DNA of 64,000 bases, from NCBI GenBank assembly GCA_914767715.1, contig OU612066.1, forward strand, positions 38,230,283 to 38,294,282, written 5' to 3'. Source of the DNA: Membranipora membranacea (lineage: Eukaryota > Bryozoa > Gymnolaemata > Cheilostomatida > Membraniporidae). The number at the start of each line of letters is the position of its first letter. The first letter of the stretch is position 1. Positions 34,986-46,500 of this stretch are shown piece after piece. The translations under genes and the position numbers were made by a program. The notes below the pieces were generated by a model. The model did not search any database and had not been told where the DNA came from. It worked only from the letters and a program-made list of their open reading frames with translations.

Positions 34986-35792
34986 TCTATCACGCTTACG
35001 TATCCAATAGATCCATTACATTAGTTACATTATTAATATACATATATATATATATAGGCCTAAATAGGTGTATATAACTCAAAACCTAGGAGTATCATGG
35101 TTATATGCACTGATTGATAGACTAAAGACTTACTACTAAGGATCTTGATTAATAAACAATGTATACTTTGTTTGTCTAACTACTAAGCAGTTCACAAATT
35201 CAGAGGACATCATGTGTTCGTGCTTCTTGTACTGTAGCTAATTAATTGGCTCTATGTGATTGCCCTTGGGTGCCAGTCCTCCCCCAACCCAAAAGGCTAG
35301 GTCCTGTGTCTGAACTAGAGGACCACAAATATAATAATAACCATTATTATGCTAATAAATAATAATGAAATTTACAACAACAAGTAATAAATAGTAACGT
35401 CACAGTGAATTTGAACACTCTCCCAGTCCCCGATTTGAAGCGGTGCCGAACAGAAATAGTGCGTTATATACATGATATTTATTGGATATAAACATATGGA
35501 GTTAGCTAAAAGCAGTATATACTGCCTAAGATCATATTCCATCCATATAACTGCTAAATATACCCAAGGAGTTACTCCTTGATATACCCAACGAAAAATA
35601 AAAACATGGGCATAATTACTTTCTGTTTGTACTCTTTTGACAATGAAGGTTAGATTGGACATTATCAAAAACTGACCAATCAGATGAGTTATTTCCCTTG
35701 AGGTCTAAGCATTTACAACAATACTCATCGGAAAATTATAAACAGCTCAGTGTTTATAGAAAGGAAACTTCATCTTAGGGGGCTTGGCTGCT

Positions 35793-35895
35793 ATGTACAC
35801 GTCTCCTAACTCGGGTAAGAGAAAATCAACTTCACTGTCCTCAACCTCAGTTGTGCTGTGTGCTGTTCATTCCCAGAGGAGTAAAAATAATCAAG
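35793..35895 (+). promoter_or_regulatory. Probable DNAJB9 5' noncoding exon with an upstream ORF
   Basis: A good donor (TCAAG/GTAAGT) ends at 35895, and a matching acceptor (CCTTGCAG) is at 36652, 49 bases before the DNAJB9 ATG. Joining them gives an upstream reading frame of 36 codons that starts at ATG 35793 and ends with TGA before the main start. Whether this exon is used is inferred from splice signals only, and its true 5' end is not known. Confidence 0.4.
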
Positions 35896-36290
35896 GTAAG
35901 TAATTCATATGAAATTTTGTTTGTCCACCTCAGTAGTTCTCAAGTTTAAATCATATAACCAGACAAAATAAAACCATCATTTCATGATACTAAAGATTTA
36001 CATTTAAGATTACTTGAGATAAGTAAAATCTTGAAAAAAACCACATAAATTCGTCTCATTCAGTCACACCTGCTTGCTCTTATATCCTTACCACTCTAGC
36101 CCTATCTCATAGGCCCCTATTTTGAACAAAAGGGCTTTTACCACCCTTTTTATTTGGTTTTGTAAGGAGAATGAACAGACAATACATGGAACTTTACTTT
36201 GCCTGTTAATGCAGCATCATTCACTCCTACACACCGCCTGCACATGATCTAACATTTTGTAATACATGTAGTCGATTACTCTCATGCTAT

Positions 36291-36392
36291 GATGTGGACA
36301 TGGGCCCCTGGGACTTACATGTATTTACTTTGCCAATGTCCACTATCAGCAAAGTAAAGACATGTAAGTCCCAGGGGCCCATGGATGTGGAC
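36291..36392. mobile_element. 84-bp foldback element with 9-bp target-site duplication
   Basis: GATGTGGAC is present at 36291-36299 and 36384-36392. The insert folds on itself: 24 bases at 36299-36322 pair perfectly with 36360-36383, and a further 10 bp stem (TTTACTTTGC at 36324-36333 with 36349-36358) closes a 15-base loop. It lies in the putative 5' UTR intron of DNAJB9. Confidence 0.75.
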
Positions 36393-36701
36393 TGGCATTA
36401 AGGAGAGTGGACTAATGAACTAATCCAATGAGCTAGTTCATCGAGTGAACAAGACTCATCACAGATGTCAAATTAGGCTACACTGGTATGTTTGGTATGG
36501 TTGATGGCAGAATTCTTTTGGCTTCCCTTAAATCCAAAATATTCCCTTATGCTGTGAAACAACCGTGTCACTACTAACCAAACCCAACCTACGACTTACT
36601 GCCTGTTAGTAGGTCTAGTAGGTTCTCTACTTATCCTTTCTTATTCCTTGCAGAAGTGTGACAACCTGGTGATATAAAGTTGACTAATTGCAAAGGCCAC
36701 A

Positions 36702-38029
36702 ATGAGACTGTGCGTTGTCGGGTTTTGTACCCTGGTGACAGTTTGTGCAGCCACTGGAGATTATTATGAGACTCTAGGCGTTGCAAAGACAGCAAGTCAG
36801 AAAGAAATCAAAAAGGCATTCAGAAAACTAGCAGTTAAATACCATCCAGACAAAAACAAAGGTGTTGATAAAAAAGAAGCGGAAAAGAAGTTTATGGAAA
36901 TAGCAAAAGGTGAGATGACATACTTACACATAAATTGACAAAAAAACATCTTTTAATTTGTACTTTGATATTTTACCGCATATAATGTTGATACCAGCAT
37001 AGTGATATTTTTAAGACATTCCTTGTCTGTAGCGTAAGGGTCGTGTGAGTGATGCTTAGCCAATAATATGGGTCGTTAAACTGGTGTTTACCGCATCATT
37101 TTTGATGATTTTGGGTGATGATTACACATGACGTGGCGTTATGGACAGGAAAACGGCAATTATTGTTTTCCTGCCTGAAATTTCACCTTTCATCCGTCTT
37201 GGTCTGTATTTTTACAACTTGCTTGTTTTGCAGCGTATGAGGTGCTGTCAGATGAAAAACAAAGGAGAGAATACGACGCTAGAGGATTCCGGGGGGAGGG
37301 CGGCCATCAACAGCACCCTCATGGTGGTGCGCATGACTTCAATTATGATCAATTCTTCCAGCAGTTTGACAGTTTTAGGCACCATAAAGAAAACCATCAC
37401 CGCCAACATTCAGACTTTCATTTTGACTTTGGAGGTCTTTTTGATGATGACAACGACTTTAACTCCTTTTTTGGTGATGTTCCTCATTTCGGACACCATT
37501 TTGCTCAATTTGATGATGACTTTATACATAACGATCACATGAGACATCATATGCATGGAGTACACAACTCTCACCACAGGAACGCTGGTGATCCTGGATT
37601 CCACGCTCAGGGATCAGCAGAGTTTCATCAAGAGGAGACATTCACACAAGGTAGGTCAAAGTTCATTTCTTTATAATAACTGATTTATTGACCTTTCTCT
37701 TCGGCAGGAGTAGAAACACTAACAGCAGAACAAAGTGGAAAAATATCATCTCAATATGGAAAACTTCACCAAGCTGTTGTGCAAAGCTTGTCAAGTCAGT
37801 TAATATATGAGGAAATCTTCTTTTTTACTTTCAGAGAAAGATAATTAGATGTAGGCTTTGCAGTAATTTTATTAGGAGGTAGGCTAGCTAGATCATGTCA
37901 CTGGCTTGGTTTTATTGGGATCTTATAACATGTTAACTCTCTACTCGTTTTATTGAAGGTGGTCAGATCTGTAAGAAAGTGACAACAAGATCTGGGAACA
38001 GTATATCATCTTATACTGAGTGTCATTAG
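36702..38029 (+). CDS. DNAJB9: DNAJB9/ERdj4-type ER J-domain co-chaperone
   Basis: ER-lumen co-chaperone that stimulates BiP and assists the unfolded-protein response and ERAD. Four coding exons, 36702-36909, 37234-37650, 37708-37794, 37959-38029, give 260 aa (human DNAJB9 223). Residues 1-18 are a signal peptide ([17 protein letters not shown]). The J domain covers about 20-88 with the essential HPD at 48-50 and the helix IV block [17 protein letters not shown]. Between about 90 and 205 lies a His-, Asp- and Phe-rich stretch (e.g. [19 protein letters not shown]), longer than in vertebrates. The C-terminal two-cysteine segment [20 protein letters not shown] matches the ERdj4 tail pattern C-x3-T-x2-R-x-G-x6-Y-x2-C. 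A donor-like GTAAGT 30 bases after the stop suggests a 3' UTR intron. No KDEL-type retrieval signal is present. Confidence 0.9.
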
Positions 38030-39324
38030 ATATCGCTGACTTCGCTGTACAGTCAGAGGTAAGTCTAAATCATGTCCATGATACTGTCTAATAAGTATTC
38101 TGTACATCTGTCTTGTCTCTTTGTCACGTTAGTATCAAACACTTGTAGTGGGTGGGGAGGCTTGGTTCCCTTCCTAAAGGAGTATCACAAATTAGTTGTA
38201 AAACTGAAAAAAATCATAGAAGGGTTTGTCAACAGTAAACCTGCATGATTATGTATTAGGTAGGTCGGATGAAAAATAAAGCTTGAACATGACATAGCAT
38301 AGTTTGATAGTGTAAAGCATGATTGTTGATTGCTGTCTACCGTTTAAGTCCTGCTAGTACAGTTTGTCACACATATCAGGCTATCTAGGATTACCAATCA
38401 ACATTAATAATCTGTCTTTACAATATTCTTCTTTTTCCAATACAAGCATAAGCCTACAGTCTTCATTATTGCTGTTTTTTTGTTTCTTGAGTTATCCTCT
38501 CTGATTTTCTGAGGGGGCAACTCATGCAGTCCCTCAAAAGGAATATCAATATAAATATCTTGAGTTTTCAAGTTTCACATATACATTCACTTTATAAATG
38601 CTTCTTTATTTTTCAGATATAGCAGAGACTTCATTCAGTTGAAACAAACCACAATCTCTTTTCTAACTGAATGACCAGACATTTAACTGTACCGACTCAA
38701 AAGCAGAGTTAGATTACAGGAGCTGTACATTTGAGACTTTCTCTCGGTAATGATCTTCCATTTTATTTTTACTCTGCTTGGCGGCATCAACAATCTAACA
38801 AACATCGCACTTAAGTTCAGGGACAACATGCAGCTCAAAACACTCGATGGTATTACAACGAATCTAACCACTTACTACCATCTGCCCTGACATCAATCTG
38901 CGATAGAACTTTTCTTTTTAATGTTTACAGTTATGTCTCTGGGTCATCTCTATTTAAATTGGTGCTTATGGTTTCCGTTTTGTTTGTTGTGCATTATATA
39001 AGTTATTTACAAATCAAATATATTTTTATAAATGTTGATTATTGTTTGTACAGACAATCCATAATAAATATGTCTAATCAATGCTGTGATTGAGTTCTTA
39101 TAACTTAATCACTTCTGATCAGCGTTAAGAATATCACTATATCCTTAATCTGTTATCTGCTCATGTGGTTATAACAAGGAGTAACACCTGCTACCCCTTT
39201 GTTAATAATAACTATTTGGGTATAATTTACAACATGCAACAGGAGTTGTCCTTTACAGCATGATGATTGGTCAGTTGGGGACAACTTACACCAAATAAAG
39301 ACCTTTTATACAATTTACTCTGGG
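38030..39324. other. DNAJB9 3' UTR and downstream DNA
   Basis: Contains a possible 3' UTR donor (about 38059) and an acceptor (TTATTTTTCAG at about 38616), plus AATAAA at 38275-38280 and again near 39063-39068. I cannot tell which 3' end is used. No other coding similarity. Confidence 0.4.
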
Positions 39325-39770
39325 ACACTTGGTTACACCAGTACCAGGCACACAGGCTAACCGCGTAAACAGTACCAGGCACACAGGCTAACTGGACACT
39401 TGGTTACAACAGTACCAGGCACACAGGCTAACCAGTACCAGGCACACAGGCTAACCGCGTAAACAGTACCAGGCACACAGGCTAACTGGACACTTGGTTA
39501 CAACAGTACCAGGCACACAGGCTAACTGGACACTTGGTTACAACAGTACCAGGCACACAGGCTAACCAGTACCAGGCACACAGGCTAACCGCGTAAACAG
39601 TACCAGGCACACAGGCTAACTGGACACTTGGTTACAACAGTACCAGGCACACAGGCTAACTGGACACTTGGTTACAACAGTACCAGGCACACAGGCTAAC
39701 TGGACACTTGGTTACAACAGTACCAGGCACACAGGCTAACCAGTACCAGGCACACAGGCTATCCGCGTAT
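39325..39770. repeat. Hierarchical minisatellite, 13 core copies
   Basis: A 23-bp core (begins CAGTACCAGGCACACAGG, ends CTAAC) occurs 13 times. Consecutive cores are joined by one of three connectors: nothing, CGCGTAAA, or TGGACACTTGGTTACAA. The same order of connectors recurs, so higher-order units have been duplicated. Confidence 0.95.
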
Positions 39771-40565
39771 CATATCTATTAAGTTGGGACAATACAAACA
39801 CCGAAGTTCTCTCGTGTTATGTCATTCTTATTAGGACGGTATGTCATGGTGATACCTCATCCCTTCTCATCATACATGTATATTTATATATAATAAATAT
39901 ATATATTAAATATACATAGAAATGTAAGTTAGTGTTGACAAACCCCTGATTAGAACAAAAATACAACTAATAAGGTTAAAAGCCTTGTGATATATAATCT
40001 GACTATCACTATTATGCATCACTGACAAAAATATAAATATCCGGTAAAAATACTCATGTTAATTTTAGTGCACAAAAATGAGTAACGTGTAGTTTTAGAC
40101 ATGCATGTACATCGGAGCTATCCTAATCACCAAATCCTACATAAAAACATCCTAATTATTCCCAAATGTTCAAAACTCAGAAAGAGTCAACCCTTTCCAA
40201 AATTAAAGAGATTTCCTGTGAAAGCAAAAGGAAGGAAATATTGTCATCGGTTACGCCTCGTTTTCTAGTTACCCCTCACTAATGATATTGATTAGACATG
40301 AAATTGGTTTGAGCAGTTTTAGAGTTTTTAAGCGGAGCACAATGTAAAGTGTTGAGCTCAAGCTACGCATATAGAGAGCTTCAGAGTTGTTGCTGCTATA
40401 AGTCATAATCCACATTGTTTGGTATGCCATGATATCCTAATTTTGGGCCGATGAGAATCTGGTTGAGCTTCATGGGTCCCTTGATTTATCTGAACACTTC
40501 CATCCAGTCACGTTGAAGGCAGATATTTGTGACAGTCGAAAATTAGACTAAATTCCTCCTGCTTG
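39771..40565. other. 3' flank of the PAK-like kinase
   Basis: AT-rich stretch with an ATATATTT-rich palindromic tract near 39870-39920. It should contain the 3' UTR of the minus-strand kinase. No coding similarity seen. Confidence 0.4.
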
Positions 40566-43500
40566 TCACCATATTGTGGTGTTATCCTGTGGCTCCTCCT
40601 CTTCATCATCCTCATACATGTCATCGAGCACAGCCTGCATGAGAGGCTGAAGCTGGCTATGTTCTAAGGCATTTTTCAATATAAACGGATGCTGCAGTAG
40701 TTCAGCAGCGGAGAGTCTCTTCTCCACCTTGCGCTGCAGACATTTCTTGAGAAAATTTTCGAGTTCAGGCGAGATGGCTCTTTTAATCTTAGGAGCACCT
40801 TTTTTCAGTATCATGTGACAGGCTTTTTGAGGAGCGTATGTCATGTAAGGAGGGGAGCCCTCAATCATCTCTATGACCAGTATTCCGAGACTCCAGATAT
40901 CTGCCTTTTCATTGTATGGCTTTCTATATAATTAAAATGATCGATATTATTAAAATGGTTGGGCAACAAAATGAGAACGGCAAGAAGTAAACAGTAAATC
41001 TATGCGAAACAGTAAATCTGAAGACAGTTAGTAGTTTTGTTTTTTTTTCCCAGAGAATAATCATTGTAACCTGGCATCAACCTATCCATCCATATATCAA
41101 GAAATGATAACAACAAAACATTCCTCTTTGTTATAGCGTTCTATCAAATCACAGGTTTCCTAAAGTAGACCTATACATAAAAACTTACTGGTGATTCAGC
41201 TTGATTTTAATTATTTTACATTAACTCACCCTTGAATAGCCTCTGGTGACATCCAGTATGGGGTGCCGATGGTCGTCTGACGCTTTGCTTGTTTAGTATG
41301 TAGCTGAGCACAACATCCGAAATCTGAAAGCTTCACTTCTCCATTACTACTCATCAATATATTATCACTCTGTAAAACGAACACCATTATGATAACACTC
41401 AGAGTTTGACAGGACATCACCGACAGTTCTCAATGACTGACAGTGCGACAGTATGACAGTGTGACAGTATGACGGAGCTCACTCGTATAAAACATGACTA
41501 TAAATATTGGCCTCATTAGAAATCACATATTATCCTGTCTTGACAAGCTGATACTATGTACAGATGAGAGAGTAGTCAATGTCCAATGTCAAATATTTTA
41601 TCATATAATCATAGGTTTATTCAATAAATATCGGCGCCAACTTTGAGAAAGAGCATTAACCCTACAAACCAAACATACGTAATGCAGAGCTATAATAAGA
41701 GTGATCATTTTGTTCTTCGATAAAAGTTTCCCTGTAGACATAGTAAACATAACCGATCAATGCCCAATAAAAGTATGTCAAATACAGCTGATAGTACTCC
41801 ACGGACGACGACGAAATGTTTCTATACAAACAAAATTCACACCATGTAATATAGAGTGTCTGTCAAAGTCAAGCTGGCAGTCAGAGGTGGTCATCGTCCA
41901 CATGCTTGGGCTTCCCCAATCAATGATGCTGAGTCAGGCAATGGTCACTGACTTAATCCACTTAACAAAATGAAGTCAACAGCCTCTTATCCTTACACTG
42001 TTGTGTCAATCAAATCATAAAACTGTTGAGACTTTGGAGATCTTTGTGATAAGACTGAACACTTTAAGCATGCAACAGTGGCAATGCACTTTATCCCTCT
42101 TCAGATGGCACAAGTTGTAGTAATAATTTGAGGATATTTTTGTTGCGAAAGATGGAGAAAGAGAAATCTTACGTATGTTTATGTCTATCATTAGCAAAAG
42201 CCGAAAACACTGAGTGGTCAGAGTCCATCACAACCACATTGACCCCTACATTAAATGTCAGCGCCGATGCGCCTTATCTACCTCTAGCTGAAGGACAGCA
42301 GAGGAATGACCAGTTCTCCCATACACAAAAACTCTTATCGTGAAATCATCAACGTAAGTGACAGTGCAGTGCCTCACCTTTATATCACGGTGTATAATTC
42401 GCTTGCTGTGAAGGTAGCGGAGTGCTTTGAGGCACTCAGAAGTGACTGTAGCTATACAATACTCGTCCATCTCCATAGTCTCTATCACAGTGGTCAAACT
42501 TCCACCTGAGACAAAAACACTTCAGCCTTGTGATACAAAGCCAAATTTTCCTAATAAGGTCTCTTATTGCATTAATTAACTGATATTCAGCAATCAAGCA
42601 GAATATAACTTATTGCAGAATGCCCCAAATGTTGGTTCATTTATATGATAGGAGTTGCCCACTACTTAGTTATACAAAGATAACTCCTACGACTGTATCT
42701 CCATATAAACTTTCAACTAAGGTGCTGATGCAATGGGGATTAATCTCACCTTCCAAGTAATCCATAACAATCCAGAGAGTTTGGTTAATTCTATAACTTC
42801 CTCTGTAGTTGATGATGTTGGTATGTTCTAGGGTTGTAAGCGCCTCAATTTCTTTGACGATGAGGCCCAGCTGTTTTTGATCTTGTTGAAGGCTGACTAT
42901 TTTTATTGCGACTACCTCCCCTGTCTCATTATCTCGGGCAATGTACACTGTACCACAAGCACTACAATAAAAAGAGGACAACTATGAAACATCAGCACCT
43001 AGTCAATATTCTTGGTCACCATCAGTTCGAAAATATCTCCTCATCATTAATGGTGATAGGAAGATTTTAGTCAAACTTTGAAATCAGGAATCAGGACTAA
43101 TCATAGGCCACTTAATGTCATCGCAGATATGAATAATAAATGTCTCGACACTTTTTTGGTTATTATGAAGACTACTAATTCGGCTTCCAGTTTTCTGGAA
43201 GCAGCTCCTTTGCACCAAACATTGGTGTGTGTGTTTCATTATTACTTGTTTTGTAACTTTGATCTGTGATGGGTCAATTGCCGCTGTACATTACATAAGC
43301 CACATATCCTAAGATCTAGTATGTAGTAGTTTGAGTTCACTGTGGCTTAGTGTGGGTAAAGTGAATAGCACACCATCAATTGAAATCAAGACCAGGCAAT
43401 TTTGCACACATGGTCTAAATCTTGCTGCTCCATAAAGGCATCATGTTACAATGTGATATTATAAGCTCATTTATGACCTCTTTTGCAAAATTGACTTAAA

Positions 43501-46500
43501 ATTCTTTTCATCAAACTTTAATTATAGCAGTCCAAATAGTAATTTTAGAGTTCACAGTTTCATATATTAAAGAGCTGCTGAGATGGTATGCCAATCAATT
43601 CAGTGGTCATCAAATTACGATCCGTCAGCAACCTTACCTATCAACTCAATTAGTATAATTCGGTGAGCGGTTTGAAAATGACTCAATCTTTATCATAATC
43701 TTGAAGGTAATTGGAATTTGTGTATTGGTTGGGGTTCCTGATTAAAGTACAATATCCATAAACATCTCAACTTTATGATTGAAATTTTAAATCATTCACA
43801 AAGAATAAATAAATCGTGCCGATCAGCGGGGCCTTTGTCCAATGACAAAAATGAGAGTTTGGCGAAGACAAAAGAAGGTTTTTTAATCGCGAATTAGAGC
43901 ATAAGAATATTTGAATAGGTTGTTACACGTTGATCAGTTGACCCAAGTCGCTGTTGACATAAACTCAAACAGCTATGACTTGGAGTGCTGTGATTCACAG
44001 AAAACATACCTGGTTGCCTTAATACGGAACCCGCCCTGCAATTCATTTCGGTTGCTTCATTTTGTGTGCAAGGAATTTCGGTCAGTATTTTTGAACAAAC
44101 TTAAAAGTCCGCACAAGTATTATATAATTAAGCATGCACATAGACATCTAGATTTAATAATTAGCAGTTTGGAGGTAGAAAATATTTGACTAAGCCTATG
44201 AATGATTCATTGTACGGCATCATTCACACCAATCAACCTAGTGGTGCCAGGCAGACTCAAAAATCATTCTATTCATTTACTGCAATAGACTGTGATTAAA
44301 ATGTTATGAAACATTGGAGAAGGTTGCATGGATTCATCTATAAGACCCACTTACATCAAAAGTCTGGTCACATAAAAGTCAGCGCGTAGCCATACTGCCA
44401 TGAGCCGCAGCACGTAGTTATATTGTGTATCATGATATCTACACATGGCATTGTGTTGACCTCTTGATTGGTAAATATTGACCAAATTTGGTTAAAGGTT
44501 AAAACCCTGTGAGGATGTTTGCTCCAAAGTTTACTAACACGCCACTGTTTAAATTTTTGGCAAAAACTTAGTAGAATCATACAAAAAAGGAAGTCATCCC
44601 ACAGCTTCATAAGGCACTTTGTGGAGTCATCAACTTTTGGATGACGTATTTTTAGTAAGAAAGCAGGCTTGTCTCCACATTCCTCCCACATTTGTAAACA
44701 CTTCTGGATTTTCCCAACTGAATGAATCAGATCAGCAGCGATATCTGACTCATGACCTGGCAGCGGTCCCAGGTAAGTCATCGAATCTATACAGGTCATT
44801 TCATTCCTATATATGATCATAATATGAGAAATCCAATGAGCTCATAATACTATCACTTGTATGACAGTGAGAAATTATGTGACATTTCATAATCAGGATA
44901 ATTGAAACCTAGCATCATACTACATGATGACACGTAACTATCAGGAAGGTGAGGATTGTGGAGTATAGAACCACAGAGGACAGGTCATCTGGCTAAAATC
45001 TCATGTTGAGGGGTCATGAGGGGTCATGAGGTTAATCTCATATTCTATGTTGTAGTTTTCATGAAGGAATTGATGGGAAACCCACTATTCTGAGTGTATG
45101 GTGGAATTTCTGGCTATCGTTAATTACGAATCTATTGAGCTTCATTTTCTTACTTCAAATGGAATTAAAGCAAAGAACTTATACTGTCTTTGTGGTTTGG
45201 TGAACCTGATAAGAAGGGAAACAGATGAATTACTATAATACACAAGTGAGGGGCAGTACTCACCCTTGACCAAGCATGTCTCCTAGGCTATATCTTTGTT
45301 GGGGATCCACATTTTTTGTTCCCATTTCCTCTGTAATAATAGCACAGTAAATGCAGCAGGACTTAATTCAGTTTCCCATGACTCTCATACATAAAGTAGG
45401 TAAAATATTATTTTATCGAGGGGAGAATAAGGTGTCTTACAAGGTGTCAGATTTGATTCAAGTTCGTGTTTGAGTTAGCAAGTACATTGGATGTGATGTC
45501 AGGTCAATTCTAGCATGATTTTCAAGAGGGTAGATCGCAAACGTGATTGTTGTTATACCAGATAAAGAGAAAAATTTTGTTAAATTTTAGAACATAAAGC
45601 AAGACACACTGTTTGGTTGGTAACCCTGGTCAATGGCTCAATGTCGTGGGGACTTTGAAGCATTGTTTGTGTTGTGAGTCTCGTCTCGATCAAAAGCAAA
45701 CATGAGCAAAGTTTTCTGCTTTTCAATGGGTCGATTTTTAGTTTACTTCTTGAACGGCAAATGACAGCATCTCAAATCATTCAATACTTGTGTTAATTGT
45801 CCTGCCATTACACTTCTTATATATAAAACTAGTCAGCTAACAAAGGCCATAGATATTGAGCACACAAACCCTGGGTTTATTATTCACGCTTGAGTAGCAC
45901 AAAGGGGCATAAATAGAAAATTGAAAAACCTAGTAACATAATGACTGGCCTGAGCAGCACTTTGAGATAGGGTATAAACCTCTCTATATTTTGACTCCGA
46001 GTCGGCTTGATTTAGCACATTTTCGCTCCAACTCCATCATCTATCTTGTTGGTACCGTCAGAGCAATAATTAAGTTTTACAGCAATTCCAGGGAGATCAT
46101 ACCTTAACGCCAATACCCTGGACCAATGAAGTAATTGTGCACTCGTTTGTGCAAACCAATATAATATAATATAAGATATAATAGCAGCGTTGGAGGTATG
46201 CACCGGGTTAGATAGTAAAGTCAAGTATGGCTTCTGTCTGAGCTCCACAGCGTCCAGGCTGCCAGAGTGCCATGCTTATTGGGGCGCTGCCTTAATCAAT
46301 TTAGTGAATATACTTTGAAAATACCCAAACAAAGCACCTCCTACAAAGATATATCGAATACTGTTAGTATTTATTTCGAATAATAAGACTTATGACTTAC
46401 TGAGAGCGTTCATAGCACCACCCCTTGTTTTCTTTGTACGGATTCCGGTATGTTTCCTCCTCACTTTCACTGTTCCCTTCCTCCGATCTGGTGTCATGTT

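Larger units (their letters stand above)
33476..35792. other. Intergenic region between the CCDC59-like gene and DNAJB9
   Basis: Apart from the SINE (34060-34395) and LINE remnant (34734-34985), this stretch has no coding similarity. It includes a C-rich tract at about 34351-34365 and an AT microsatellite near 35040-35055. A CCAAT box (about 35675) and the sequence TTATAAA (about 35737) lie upstream of the presumed DNAJB9 first exon. Confidence 0.45.

Noticed and set aside
39325-39770. CRISPR-like array (repeats with variable spacers)
   Set aside because: The connectors are themselves repeated and the host is an animal genome; this is a minisatellite.
43911-44189. 92-codon plus-strand frame
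   Set aside because: No recognisable motif or splice context; probably chance or an old transposon scrap.
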